64,000 nt of DNA from Salinicola salarius (GTDB lineage: Bacteria > Pseudomonadota > Gammaproteobacteria > Pseudomonadales > Halomonadaceae): positions 62,001 to 126,000 of the forward strand of contig NZ_NHOU01000005.1 of assembly GCF_002179555.1 (NCBI RefSeq), given 5' to 3'. The position numbers and the translations under genes are program-made. The notes under the pieces are model-generated. The model did no database searches. It was not told the origin of the DNA and saw nothing but the letters and a program-made list of their open reading frames with translations. Within the stretch, counting starts at the first letter, position 1; the number at the start of each line of letters is the position of its first letter. This document shows, piece after piece, positions 36,926-46,235 of the stretch.

Positions 36926-39097
36926 TCACAAGGTGCAGGAAACGCAACCTTCCACCTCGGTGCCTTCCAGCGCGGCCTGCCGCAGACGAATGTAATAGAT
37001 CGTCTTGATGCCCTTGCGCCAGGCGTAGATCTGCGCCTTGTTGACGTCGCGAGTCGTCGCCGTGTCGCGGAAGAACAGCGTCAGCGACAGGCCCTGGTCG
37101 ACGTGCTGGGTCGCCTCGGCGTAAGTGTCAATGATCTTCTCGGGGCCGAGCTCGTAGGCGTCCTGGTAGTACTCCTGATTCTCGTCGGTCAGGTATGGCG
37201 CCGGGTAGTAGACGCGACCCAGCTTGCCTTCCTTGCGGATCTCGACCTTGGCCGTCACCGGATGGATGCTCGAGGTGGAGTTGTTGATATACGAGATCGA
37301 ACCAGTCGGCGGGATCGCCTGCAGGTTACGGTTGAACAGGCCGTGGGCCATGACCGAGGCCTTCAGCTCGCGCCAGTCGTCCTGGGTCGGAATGGCGATG
37401 CCGCTCTTCTCGAACAGGCCGCGTACCTTCTCGGTCTTCGGCTCCCACGCCTTTTCGGTGTACTTGTCGAAGTACTCGCCGCTGGCATAGGTCGACTTCT
37501 CGAAGCCAGCGAAGCGCTGGTTACGCTCGATGGCAATGCGGTTGGACGCCCGGATGGCATGGAACGCGATGGTATAGAAGTAGATGTTGGTGAAATCCAA
37601 CCCTTCTTCGCTACCGTAGAGAATGTGCTCGCGCGCCAGGTAACCGTGCAGGTTCATCTGCCCCAGGCCGATGGCGTGAGACTTGGCGTTGCCTTCGGCG
37701 ATCGACGGCACCGAGGTGATGTTGCTCATCTCGGAGACCGCGGTCAGACCGCGAATGGCCGCTTCCACCGTGGTGCCGAAATCCGGCGAGTCCATGGTCT
37801 TGGCGATGTTGAGCGAGCCCAGGTTGCAGGAGATGTCCTCGCCGATGTGACGATAGCCAAGATCGTCGTCGTATTCGGTGGGCGTGTTGACCTGCAGGAT
37901 CTCCGAGCAGAGATTCGACATGTTGATCCGGCCGTGGATCGGGTTGGCGCGATTGACCGTGTCCTCGAACATCAGATACGGATAGCCGGATTCGAACTGC
38001 AGCTCGGCGATGGTCTGGAACAGCTCGCGGGCGTTGATCTTCTTCTTGCGAATGCGCCCGTCGGCGACCATCTCTTCGTACTTCTCGGTCACGCTGATGT
38101 CACCGAACGGCACGCCGTAGATGCGCTCCACGTCGTAGGGCGAGAACAGGTACATGTCCTCGTTGCGCTTGGCCAGCTCGAAGGTGATGTCCGGCATCAC
38201 GATGCCCAGCGACAGCGTCTTGATACGGATCTTCTCGTCGGCGTTCTCGCGCTTGGTGTCGAGGAAACGCAGGATGTCCGGATGGTGGGCGTTGAGATAG
38301 ACCGCGCCCGCGCCCTGTCGCGCTCCCAGCTGATTGGCGTAGGAGAAGGCGTCCTCGAGCATCTTCATGATCGGGATGATGCCGGAGGACTGGTTCTCGA
38401 TGCGCTTGATCGGGGCACCGGATTCGCGCACGTTGGAGAGCGAGAACGCCACGCCACCGCCGCGCTTGGAGAGCTGCAGCGCCGAGTTGATGGAGCGCCC
38501 GATGGACTCCATGTTGTCTTCGATGCGCAGCAGAAAGCACGACACCAGCTCGCCGCGCTGACGCTTGCCGCAGTTGAGGAAAGTCGGCGTTGCGGGCTGG
38601 AAACGACCGTGGATGATCTCGTCGACCAGCTGTCTGGCCAGTGTTTCGTCGCCCCGCGCCAGACTCAGCGCGACCATGCACACGCGGTCCTCGAAGCGTT
38701 CGAGGTAGCGCTTGCCGTCGAAGGTCTTGAGCGTATAGCTGGTGTAGTACTTGAACGCGCCCAGAAAGCTCTGGAAGCGAAACTTCGCCGCATAGGCCTG
38801 ATCGAACAGCGACGAGACGAAGCCGAAGTCGTACTGGTCGAGCACCTGCTGCTCGTAGTAGCCCTCTTCCACCAGGTAGTCGAGCTTTTCCTTCAGCGAG
38901 TGGAAGAACACCGTATTCTGGTTCACGTGCTGCAGGAAATACTGACGCGCCGCTTCACGGTCCTTGTCGAGCTGCAGACGGCCATTGGCGTCGTACAGGT
39001 TCAACATGGCGTTGAGCGCGTGGTAATCGAGCGTCTTGGCGTTGTGATCGGCAGCGGGTCGCGCTGCCGTATCTTTTTCTAGGCTGAGCGTTTCCAA
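36926..39097 (-). CDS. nrdE: Class Ib ribonucleotide reductase, large subunit
   Basis: Reduces ribonucleoside diphosphates to deoxy forms. 723 residues. The N-terminal segment has no ATP-cone, as expected for class Ib. Visible family blocks: [70 protein letters not shown], and the C-terminal redox pair GCVSCTL. The start is TTG at 39097, supported by AGGGGTG upstream and by the in-frame stop just before it. It overlaps nrdI by 19 bases. Electrons come from NrdH. Confidence 0.97.
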   Translation of the reverse strand: METLSLEKDTAARPAADHNAKTLDYHALNAMLNLYDANGRLQLDKDREAARQYFLQHVNQNTVFFHSLKEKLDYLVEEGYYEQQVLDQYDFGFVSSLFDQAYAAKFRFQSFLGAFKYYTSYTLKTFDGKRYLERFEDRVCMVALSLARGDETLARQLVDEIIHGRFQPATPTFLNCGKRQRGELVSCFLLRIEDNMESIGRSINSALQLSKRGGGVAFSLSNVRESGAPIKRIENQSSGIIPIMKMLEDAFSYANQLGARQGAGAVYLNAHHPDILRFLDTKRENADEKIRIKTLSLGIVMPDITFELAKRNEDMYLFSPYDVERIYGVPFGDISVTEKYEEMVADGRIRKKKINARELFQTIAELQFESGYPYLMFEDTVNRANPIHGRINMSNLCSEILQVNTPTEYDDDLGYRHIGEDISCNLGSLNIAKTMDSPDFGTTVEAAIRGLTAVSEMSNITSVPSIAEGNAKSHAIGLGQMNLHGYLAREHILYGSEEGLDFTNIYFYTIAFHAIRASNRIAIERNQRFAGFEKSTYASGEYFDKYTEKAWEPKTEKVRGLFEKSGIAIPTQDDWRELKASVMAHGLFNRNLQAIPPTGSISYINNSTSSIHPVTAKVEIRKEGKLGRVYYPAPYLTDENQEYYQDAYELGPEKIIDTYAEATQHVDQGLSLTLFFRDTATTRDVNKAQIYAWRKGIKTIYYIRLRQAALEGTEVEGCVSCTL

Positions 39098-39483
39098 AAT
39101 TCATTCACCCCTGCAAGAACGCGACGGACATCTTCTGCAGTGCCCATCAGTTCGAACCGATAGAGAAGCGGTACCCGACATTTCTGCGCCACGACCCGTC
39201 CGGCGAGGCCGAATGCCTCGCCGAAATTGGTGTTGCCACCCGCGATCACGCCGCGAATCAGGGACCGGTTGTGTTCGTCATTGAGAAATCGTATGACCTG
39301 AGGCGGCACCGAACTGAGCGGATCGCCGTCACCGTAGGTCGGTACGATAAGAATATAAGGTTCGTCGACCCGCAGGGGCTGGTCGTTTCGACTCAAAGGA
39401 ATGCGACTGGCCGACAGGCCCAGCTTTTCGACGAAGCGCCGCGTATTGCCTGACTTGGTCGAAAAATAGACCAGCTCAGCCAT
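39079..39483 (-). CDS. nrdI: NrdI flavodoxin-like protein
   Basis: 134-residue FMN protein that supplies the oxidant for assembling the Mn(III)2-tyrosyl radical in NrdF. Phosphate-binding loop [17 protein letters not shown], isoalloxazine-contact segments [15 protein letters not shown] and [17 protein letters not shown] 39483 with GAGAAC upstream. Its 3' end overlaps nrdE. Confidence 0.95.
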   Translation of the reverse strand: MAELVYFSTKSGNTRRFVEKLGLSASRIPLSRNDQPLRVDEPYILIVPTYGDGDPLSSVPPQVIRFLNDEHNRSLIRGVIAGGNTNFGEAFGLAGRVVAQKCRVPLLYRFELMGTAEDVRRVLAGVNEFWKRSA

Positions 39484-39565
39484 GACGGTTCTCCTGCGCC
39501 CCTGCGCGGCATTCAGACGGCGCGGAACAATCCCGATGCGCGCCTAGAAAAACGAAAAAGAGAGA

Positions 39566-39790
39566 TCAGGCAACCAGCGTGCTGATCTTGTCCGGGCGGA
39601 ACCCGGCCCAGTGATCGTCACCCGCGACCACAACCGGCACCTGGCGATAGCCCAGATTCTGGACACGCTGCATCGCATCGGCGTCTTGCGTCAGGTCGAC
39701 CACGGTATAGTCGATTCCTTGCTTGTCCAGAGCGCGATAGGTGGCGTTGCACTGGACGCAGGCAGGTTTGCTATAGATCGTGATGCTCAT
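39566..39790 (-). CDS. nrdH: NrdH glutaredoxin-like redoxin
   Basis: 74-residue electron donor for NrdE, reduced by thioredoxin reductase. Active site CVQC (Cys11, Cys14) and C-terminal GDDHWAGFRPDKI, the WSGFRPD-type signature that sets NrdH apart from glutaredoxins. First gene of nrdHIEF; ATG 39790 with AAGGATGG upstream. Confidence 0.96.
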   Translation of the reverse strand: MSITIYSKPACVQCNATYRALDKQGIDYTVVDLTQDADAMQRVQNLGYRQVPVVVAGDDHWAGFRPDKISTLVA

Positions 39791-39892
39791 GAATAACCAT
39801 CCTTGACTGGGGAAGACGCCATCGATGTCCGATGGTGCAGGCTTGGACGACTGGAATTCACGCTTTCTGAGCGTGTCCGCCGCTTCTGCAAA

Positions 39893-39938
39893 ATACTATA
39901 TATGGTAGCCGCGCCTTTTTCCAAGCATAGATGTGCTG
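39893..39938 (-). promoter_or_regulatory. Candidate NrdR box pair upstream of nrdH
   Basis: Two near-palindromes, 39893-39908 (core CTATATATGG) and 39923-39938 (core GCATAGATGTGC), have centres 30 bases apart, about three helical turns. NrdR, the nucleotide-sensing repressor of nrd operons, binds pairs of 16-bp boxes (consensus ACACWATATATWGTGT) at about that spacing. Each match is partial. The remaining stretch to gnd (39939-40135) contains no gene I can support. Confidence 0.5.
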
Positions 39939-40135
39939 TTTTTCTGTTAATCTCCTGTGGACAACTTTTTGCCCTCGCGGAGGCCGCATGGTAGCCCGCC
40001 TCCCGTCATGTCAAGGGTGAAAACGCCCTGCCCCGGAATTGGAAACGCGCCGATGGCTTGTGCCAAACCGGCGCGTCGAAACACACTATCTGGTAGCAGG
40101 AAAAGAGAGATCGGGTAGCGAAGACAGAACGCGAA

Positions 40136-41038
40136 TCACCCCTTCTTGATCGCGTGCCCGCCAAATTCGTTACGCATGGCAGACAGCAGTTTGTCGCCAT
40201 AGGAATCCTGTTCGCGGGAGCGCAGGCGCTCGAGCAGCGACAGGGTAATCACCGGCGCGCTGACGTCAAGCTCGATGGCTTCCGCCACGGTCCAGCGCCC
40301 TTCGCCGGAGTCCGATACGAAGGGCGCAATGCCCTCCAGCGACGGATTCTTGTCCAGCGCGTTGGCCGTCAGATCCAGCAGCCAGGAACGCACCACGCTG
40401 CCATGACGCCAGATCTCGGCGGCCTGATGCAGGTCGAGATCGAAATCCTTGCGCTCCATGATCGCGAAGCCTTCGGCATAGGCCTGCATCATGCCGTACT
40501 CGATACCGTTGTGGACCATCTTGGTGAAGTGGCCCGCGCCGTTGGGACCGACATGGCCCCATCCCTTGTCGGCGGCCGGCGCCAGACGCTCGAACAGCGG
40601 CCTGAGCGATTCGACGATAGCCGTCTCGCCGCCGACCATCATGCTGTAGCCCTCCTGCAGGCCCCAGACACCGCCGCTGGTACCGACGTCGACGTAATGC
40701 AGGTGGCATTCGCGCAGCGTCTCGGCCCGACGCACCGTGTCCTTGTACATCGAATTGCCGCCATCGATGACGATGTCGCCCTTCGACAGCAGCGGTTCGA
40801 GCTCGCCGATGAGCGTATCGACCAGGGGGCCGGCCGGTACCATCAGCCACACGATTCTGGGCGAGGAAAGGGCGTCGATCGCCGCCGCCAGCGAGTCCGA
40901 CGGTTCGATCCCCTTCTCTGCCGCCTTCGCCATCGCTTCCGCGCTGGGGTCGTGCCCCACCACGCGGTGCCCGCCGCGCACCAGGCGTTCCGCCATGTTG
41001 GCGCCCATGCGCCCGAGTCCCACCATTGCAAGATCCAT
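40136..41038 (-). CDS. gnd: 6-phosphogluconate dehydrogenase, decarboxylating (short GntZ type)
   Basis: Oxidises 6-phosphogluconate to ribulose 5-phosphate and CO2. 300 residues, the short NAD-preferring form (classical Gnd has about 470). Rossmann motif MVGLGRMGANMAERLVRGGHRV at the N-terminus, with VGHDPSAEA after strand 2: Asp rather than Asn-Arg favours NAD. Catalytic blocks: DGGNSMYKDTVRR, VGTSGGVWGLQEGYSMMVGG, and GPNGAGHFTKMVHNGIEYG with the catalytic Lys. ATG 41038, AGAGGAG upstream. No other gluconate gene is adjacent. Confidence 0.93.
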   Translation of the reverse strand: MDLAMVGLGRMGANMAERLVRGGHRVVGHDPSAEAMAKAAEKGIEPSDSLAAAIDALSSPRIVWLMVPAGPLVDTLIGELEPLLSKGDIVIDGGNSMYKDTVRRAETLRECHLHYVDVGTSGGVWGLQEGYSMMVGGETAIVESLRPLFERLAPAADKGWGHVGPNGAGHFTKMVHNGIEYGMMQAYAEGFAIMERKDFDLDLHQAAEIWRHGSVVRSWLLDLTANALDKNPSLEGIAPFVSDSGEGRWTVAEAIELDVSAPVITLSLLERLRSREQDSYGDKLLSAMRNEFGGHAIKKG

Positions 41039-41117
41039 ACGAACTCCTCTTGAGTCGAGAAAGGCGTCGTCGGCCGAGATGCTCCCCGCGCTCGGCGCCT
41101 ACGGTTGGCGTGTGTGG

Positions 41118-42326
41118 CTAGCCGATCGAGCGTGTCAGATGACTCGCGATCAGGCGCCTGGCCGGCCAGGCCACTTCACCGGCGCGCAGTACCGCCTTGC
41201 GCAGCCATCTGGCCGGTGTACGGTCGTCGGTGTAGAGCCCGACGATCGCCAGCGTGGCGGCGAACAGCGGCGCCGTCGCCAGACGCTGCTCGCGCTGATA
41301 GCGTGCCAGCAGCGTCGGCGAGGCGATATCCTGCCCTCGAGCTCGCGCCTCGCCGATCAGGTCTGCCAGTCGCGACAGCCCCTGCAGCCCGAGGTTGAAG
41401 CCATGCGCGGTCACCGGATGCATGCCCACGGCGGCATCGCCGATCAGCGCCTGGCGGTGCCCGACGAAGCGTTCGGCATAGACACTGACCAGCGGATAGC
41501 GATGAGGCGCCGCAACCCGACGCATGGCGCCCAGTCGGCCGCCAAAGCGCCGGGTGATATCGGCGTCGAAGTCCTCGTCGCTCAATGACAGCTGCTTTTC
41601 CATCTCCGCCGGCGAGAGTGTCAGCACCAGCGACGAGCAGTGCGTATCCACCGGCAACAGCGCCAGCGTCTGGCCGTAGCCGAACCACTCCCACGCCGTC
41701 TGGTCGTGCGGCTCTTCGTGGTGCATCCGGCAGACCAGCATGTGCTGACCATGCTGGTAGGTATGGGCGGGAATGCCCATGGCACGGCGGGTGGTGGAAA
41801 AGCGGCTGTCCGCCGCCACCAGCAGCGAGGCCTGCAGCCGCTCGCCGCCGGCGAGAGTGATATCGACCTCGGCGTCGTTGGCCTCGAACCGCTTGATCTG
41901 CTGTTCATCCCGCCACAGGATCTCTCCCGCGTCCATCGAGCCGGCCGGCAACGCCGCATAGGCGGCACGTCGAATCACCTGATTGGGTACCAGGCAGCCG
42001 AGGGGTTCGTTGCGAGAAGCGCCTGGTGCAATTTCCATCGCGAACAGCGACTGACCATCGAAGACTTTGGCGGCACGCATCCGAGCGCGTTCGGCCGGCT
42101 CGACTCGCGACCATACGCCGAGCTTGTCGAGAATCTGTTGGGCGGCCCGAGTCAACGCGATCTCTCGCCCATCGCTGGCCGGCTCCACCATCGCCGACCG
42201 CGACTGACGATCGATCAGCACCGAACTCACGCCATGACGCGACAGCGCGTTGGCAAAACACAAGCCAATCGGCCCCGCACCGACGATGGCGACGTCGACC
42301 TGCGTCACAGAGATTGAATCATCCAT
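41118..42326 (-). CDS. ubiM: FAD-dependent ubiquinone hydroxylase, UbiM-like
   Basis: 402-residue class A flavoprotein monooxygenase of the UbiH/UbiF/UbiM/Coq6 family, which hydroxylates the ubiquinone ring. Motifs: VDVAIVGAGPIGLCFANAL (FAD), DGREIALTRAAQQIL, LGCLVPNQVIRRA, and GDAAVGMHPVTAHGFNLGLQ (second FAD motif). The DGREIALT and LVPN blocks point to UbiM, the C5-demethoxyubiquinol hydroxylase found where Coq7 or UbiF is lacking. UbiH or UbiF remain possible. Single gene, divergent from the region to the right. Confidence 0.78.
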   Translation of the reverse strand: MDDSISVTQVDVAIVGAGPIGLCFANALSRHGVSSVLIDRQSRSAMVEPASDGREIALTRAAQQILDKLGVWSRVEPAERARMRAAKVFDGQSLFAMEIAPGASRNEPLGCLVPNQVIRRAAYAALPAGSMDAGEILWRDEQQIKRFEANDAEVDITLAGGERLQASLLVAADSRFSTTRRAMGIPAHTYQHGQHMLVCRMHHEEPHDQTAWEWFGYGQTLALLPVDTHCSSLVLTLSPAEMEKQLSLSDEDFDADITRRFGGRLGAMRRVAAPHRYPLVSVYAERFVGHRQALIGDAAVGMHPVTAHGFNLGLQGLSRLADLIGEARARGQDIASPTLLARYQREQRLATAPLFAATLAIVGLYTDDRTPARWLRKAVLRAGEVAWPARRLIASHLTRSIG

Positions 42327-42517
42327 TCGTGCCGCTCCCTAGCGTCAATGGGGCGTAACGGTAACGGAAAAAGATGCCACGGCGAAGCCTCACCCGTCGC
42401 ATCCCAGGTTAACGCCGCCATCATCCGGCCGGTTCGGCACCAGATGGCAATACTCCCCGTCCGTGTTCGAGCGAGCGGTGTTCAAGCCGGTGCGATTTCC
42501 AAGGCCGACAGGCGCGT

Positions 42518-42706
42518 TCATTGCTTTTCGCTGTGAACCTTGACATGGCCCACCTTGTCCTTGAAGACCTTCTCCGCGAACTCGACTTCCAGATGCTTGT
42601 CGCCCTTGGCTCGGACGCGGTGGTACTCCAGACCGCTGAAGCTCAGCTCCAGTTGATCATCGTACTCTTCGAGCAGTTTCCTGAATTCGCCAACGGTAAT
42701 GATCAT
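42518..42706 (-). CDS. Small conserved-looking hypothetical protein, 62 residues
   Basis: ATG at 42706 preceded by a strong AGGAGAGG. Product MIITVGEFRKLLEEYDDQLE..., a charged alpha/beta sequence with no membrane segment or signal. I do not recognise the family. The strong ribosome binding site and codon pattern support it being real. It precedes the UbiM gene on the same strand with a 191-base gap. Confidence 0.65.
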   Translation of the reverse strand: MIITVGEFRKLLEEYDDQLELSFSGLEYHRVRAKGDKHLEVEFAEKVFKDKVGHVKVHSEKQ

Positions 42707-42984
42707 GACCTCTCCTTTTTTCGAGGGAATGGTTCAAGGAAATGTTCTAGGGAACGTCGAACGCCCCCCGACACTCCAAGCCTAGACCATGACGCCGGGG
42801 GCGTTTCACCACCGTGTCATTCGGTCACAGAATGACCGTTGCCACCCGACCCCGAACCCCCGACCATGGTCACCCTAGCGCAGGACAGCGCTGGCGCGGC
42901 GCCTCATCGCCCTGTCGTCACCATTCGCGGATCGTTTCATCGTCCCCTCGTTTGCAGGGTCTTTTCCGCCAGGAGTATTAATTC

Positions 42985-43449
42985 ATGAATCTTCGTTTTC
43001 TTTCCGCCGCCTTGCTGACCGCTTCCGTCGTCGCCTCCCCGATGGCCGCGGCCGTGAGCTTCGATAGCGTCAAGAAAAGCGCCGGCGAAATGTTGTCCGG
43101 CCAGTCCTCTCAGAACACCGATACCGCCGGTGGCGCCTCGCTGCTCGGCGCGCTGAGTTCCGGCTCCCTGAACCTGGGCAGCATGCAGAACGTGGCCGGC
43201 GTGCTCGGTTATTGCCAGGAACAGGGCTATACCGAAAGCACCACCGACAAGGTCAAGAACCGCCTGCTCGAGCAGATCGGCGGCCAGAGCCAGGCCGAAG
43301 AGAGCGACAGCTACCAGAAGGGGCTGGGCGGGCTGCTCGATAGCGGCAACGGCCAGACCTTCAGCCTGACCAACCTCAAGGATCAGGTCGGCGAGCGCGC
43401 CTGCGGCATGATTGCCGACAAAGCCATGTCCTCTTTCCTCGGCGGCTGA
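42985..43449 (+). CDS. DUF2501 (YjjA-like) exported protein
   Basis: 154 residues. Signal peptide MNLRFLSAALLTASVVASPMAAA, cleavage near residue 23. The mature part is Ser/Gly/Gln-rich with the DUF2501 pattern: ASLLGALSSGSLNLGSMQNVAGVLGYC, a second conserved Cys in GERACGMIADKAMSSFLG, and a repeated helical middle. Two Cys may form a disulfide. Periplasmic, function unknown. AGGAG at 42971. Confidence 0.85.
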   Translation: MNLRFLSAALLTASVVASPMAAAVSFDSVKKSAGEMLSGQSSQNTDTAGGASLLGALSSGSLNLGSMQNVAGVLGYCQEQGYTESTTDKVKNRLLEQIGGQSQAEESDSYQKGLGGLLDSGNGQTFSLTNLKDQVGERACGMIADKAMSSFLGG

Positions 43450-43534
43450 TACCCGCCAGCGCATCGTACGCTGCCGCCATCGTCCACGGCTTGACGTCAT
43501 GGAAGAACGCCGCGGCATGCGCCAGACTGGACGC

Positions 43535-44602
43535 ATGCCGATACTGCCCTCGTTTCGATTCCCGACCGTCGCCGCCCGTACCCGCGGGCGACGTTTCGCC
43601 TTTGCCCTGCTGCTGGCGACACTGACGTCGCCAGCCCTGGCCGCCCCGCTGCCCGAGGCCGCTCGCGACAGCATTGCCGAGCAGGCGGGCGTCCTGCCGC
43701 GCAGTCACTCCCTGCTGGTCGCCATCGATGGCGATACCGTGATCGACGAAGGCTTTCGCGGCCACGGGACGAACGAGACGGCCAACATCAAGTCGCTTTC
43801 CAAGACGCTGGTCTCGGCGCTGGTGGGCGCGGCCATCGACCGTGGCGTGATCGAGAGCGTCGATCAGCCGGTGATCGAACTGCTGGGCGACCGGGTTTCC
43901 GCGGATATCGATCCGCGGGTGAGCGATATCACCGTCGGCAACCTGCTTTTGATGCAGGCGGGGCTCGAACCCACCTCGGGCGGCAACTATGGCGCCTGGG
44001 TGGCAAGTTCGAACTGGGTCACCGACGCACTGGAACGCCCTTTCGTCGCCGAACCCGGTGAACGCATGCTCTACTCCACCGGCAACAGCCACCTGCTCTC
44101 GGCGGCGCTCACCGAAGCGACCGGCCGCAGTACCCTGGCACTGGCGCGCGACTGGCTGGGCGATCCGCTGGGGATCGCGATTCCTCCCTGGACACGGGAC
44201 CCGCAGGGCATCTATTTCGGCGGCAACGAGATGGGCCTGACACCGCAGGCGCTACTGCGCTTCGGCGAGATGATCCGCCAGCACGGGATCCGCGACGACC
44301 GCACGGTGCTCTCGGCCGACTGGATCGAACGCTCCTGGCAGCCGCGCACCCGCTCGTTCTTCAACGGCGACGATTACGGCTACGGCTGGTTCATCACCCG
44401 CATCGCCGGCCAGCCCGTCTACTACGGCTGGGGCTATGGCGGCCAGCTGCTCTACGTGGTGCCATCTCGCGCCATGACCGTGGTGATGACCTCCGACCCG
44501 ACGCCGCCCTCCAATGGCAGCGCCTATCTGGAAAAAGTCGAAGCGCTGATTGCCGATTTGATCGAGGCGACCCATCGTCCCAATCAGGAACCCTCCCCGT
44601 GA
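43535..44602 (+). CDS. Exported serine hydrolase (beta-lactamase class C fold, DUF-like)
   Basis: 355 residues from the ATG at 43535; ATGs at 43499 and 43517 in the same frame are alternatives and none has a clear ribosome binding site. Signal peptide RRFAFALLLATLTSPALAA. The nucleophile motif is Ser87-Leu-Ser-Lys90 (NIKSLSKTL); the Tyr motif is in MLYSTGNSHLLSA, and the third motif may be GWGYGGQLL in place of KTG. This pattern fits esterases, D-aminopeptidases or EstB-like enzymes rather than resistance beta-lactamases. Its stop overlaps the start of ggt by four bases, so the two are coupled. Confidence 0.82.
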   Translation: MPILPSFRFPTVAARTRGRRFAFALLLATLTSPALAAPLPEAARDSIAEQAGVLPRSHSLLVAIDGDTVIDEGFRGHGTNETANIKSLSKTLVSALVGAAIDRGVIESVDQPVIELLGDRVSADIDPRVSDITVGNLLLMQAGLEPTSGGNYGAWVASSNWVTDALERPFVAEPGERMLYSTGNSHLLSAALTEATGRSTLALARDWLGDPLGIAIPPWTRDPQGIYFGGNEMGLTPQALLRFGEMIRQHGIRDDRTVLSADWIERSWQPRTRSFFNGDDYGYGWFITRIAGQPVYYGWGYGGQLLYVVPSRAMTVVMTSDPTPPSNGSAYLEKVEALIADLIEATHRPNQEPSP

Positions 44603-46215
44603 AACATCCTCACCGAGACCGCGACAACTGGCTCCTCACCACCCCCGCCGTCCGATCGACACGCGGCGCGGTGGCCTCGCAACACCGCATGGCGGCGCAG
44701 GCGGGCGCGGCCCAGCTCGATGCCGGCGGCAATGCCATCGATGCCATTATCGCCACCGCCTATGCGCTCAACGCCGTCGAGCCGTGGATGTGCGGCCTCG
44801 GCGGCGCCGGTTTCATGTTGATCTGGCTGGCGAAGGAACGGCGCGCCGTGGCGCTCGATTTCCAGGGCGTGCTGGCCGGCGATACGCGACTCGAGGACTA
44901 TCCCGTCGATCCGGCTCTGCCCGCGACGCCAATGGGCTTTCCCGGCGTGGTCGACAATGCCAACATCGAAGGCTACCGCTCGATCACCGTTCCCGGTGCC
45001 GTGGCCGGGCTCGATCACGCGCTCGCCCGTTTCGGTTCAAAACCACGTGCCGACGTCATGGCGCCCGCGATCGCCCTGGCCGAGCGAGGCCTGCATGTCG
45101 ACTGGTTCACCAGCCTGCAGATCGGCGTCTGCGCCAGAACGCTGGCCCGCGATCCGATCTCGAGGGCAATCTATCTGCCTGGCGGGCACCCGGCGACGCC
45201 GGAGAGCCGGCTGCGCATTCCGCAACTGGCCGACACCCTGCGCGAGATCGCCGAGAACGGCGCCGATACTTTCTATCGCGGCGCCCTGGCCGAGAAGATC
45301 GTTGGCGATCTGCAAGCGGGCGGCTCGCGCATCTCGCGAGAGGACCTCGCCGCCTACGAGGTATTCGAATACACCCCCATGGCCGCCGCGCATCGCGGCT
45401 ACACGCTCTATACGCCGGGCGAGGTTTCCGGCGGCCTGCGCCAGCGCGAGATGCTGGCGTACGCGCTGGAGGCGATGCCGACCCCGCCGGAAACGCCGAC
45501 ACCGGCGACTTGGCTCGTCTATGCCGAAGCGCTGGAGCAGTGCTGGAAGCGGCACAAGATTCGCAACGGCGTGCTAACGGAGACGGACGGTGAACAGGGC
45601 GCCTGCACCTCGTCGATGTCATCGGTGGACGCCGAAGGCAACATGGTGGCGCTCACCTACACCCTGCTCAATCGCTTCGGCTCCGGCGTCACCCTGCCCT
45701 CGACCGGCATGCTGATGAACGACAGCGTCAGCTACTTCGACCCGCGCCCCGGCTATCCCACGACGATGGAAGGCGGCAAGCGCATCAACTCCTCGAACAT
45801 GTGCCCGACGGTTGCGGTGAAGGGCGGCGAGGCGCGCTTCTCGGTGGGCGCCTCCGGCGGCAACCTGATCATGCCGGCAGTGACCCAGGTGGCCGCGCTG
45901 ATGATGGACTTCGACATGAGTCTGAAAGAGGCCGTGCACCATCCGCGCCTGGACGCCAGCTACCGCGGTTCGGTCCGTGTCGACCCGCGCTTCGATCCCG
46001 AGACACTGGCAAAGCTGGGCGAGCGCTTCGAGCTGGAGATTGCCCAGCAGCTGGTATTTCCCAAGCTCTACGCCTGCGTCTCGGCGGTTTCGCGAGATCC
46101 CGAAAGCGGCGAGTGCATCGGCATCAACGACCCGACCCAGCCGATCGGCGGCGGTGCCACACCGGCGCCGTTTCAGATTGAACCGCTCGACGACGAGCCG
46201 GTCGTGCGCCCCTGA
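44599..46215 (+). CDS. ggt: Gamma-glutamyltransferase family protein without signal peptide
   Basis: 538 residues of the Ntn-hydrolase family that splits gamma-glutamyl amides or glutathione. GTG start at 44599 in a GTGA overlap. The autocatalytic and catalytic Thr is Thr337 (GACTSSMSSVDAEGN aligns with TTHYSVVD of E. coli Ggt). Other blocks: DAGGNAIDAIIATAYALNAVEP, GLGGAGFMLI, RINSSNMCPTVAVKGG, and SVGASGGNLIMPAVTQV. The N-terminus (MKHPHRDRDNWLL) has no signal sequence, so the enzyme is probably cytosolic, unlike the classical periplasmic Ggt. It may act on a gamma-glutamylated intermediate or be an acylase. Confidence 0.88.
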   Translation: MKHPHRDRDNWLLTTPAVRSTRGAVASQHRMAAQAGAAQLDAGGNAIDAIIATAYALNAVEPWMCGLGGAGFMLIWLAKERRAVALDFQGVLAGDTRLEDYPVDPALPATPMGFPGVVDNANIEGYRSITVPGAVAGLDHALARFGSKPRADVMAPAIALAERGLHVDWFTSLQIGVCARTLARDPISRAIYLPGGHPATPESRLRIPQLADTLREIAENGADTFYRGALAEKIVGDLQAGGSRISREDLAAYEVFEYTPMAAAHRGYTLYTPGEVSGGLRQREMLAYALEAMPTPPETPTPATWLVYAEALEQCWKRHKIRNGVLTETDGEQGACTSSMSSVDAEGNMVALTYTLLNRFGSGVTLPSTGMLMNDSVSYFDPRPGYPTTMEGGKRINSSNMCPTVAVKGGEARFSVGASGGNLIMPAVTQVAALMMDFDMSLKEAVHHPRLDASYRGSVRVDPRFDPETLAKLGERFELEIAQQLVFPKLYACVSAVSRDPESGECIGINDPTQPIGGGATPAPFQIEPLDDEPVVRP

Positions 46216-46235
46216 TTCACTAGCAGGATTCCGAG

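Noticed and set aside
37103-39082. Open frame of 659 codons on the plus strand opposite nrdE
   Set aside because: It mirrors the third-position GC bias of nrdE, has no ribosome binding site or family resemblance, and nrdE is certain.
40006-40200. Minus-strand frame of 64 codons overlapping the end of gnd
   Set aside because: It starts inside gnd in another frame and has no supporting signals.
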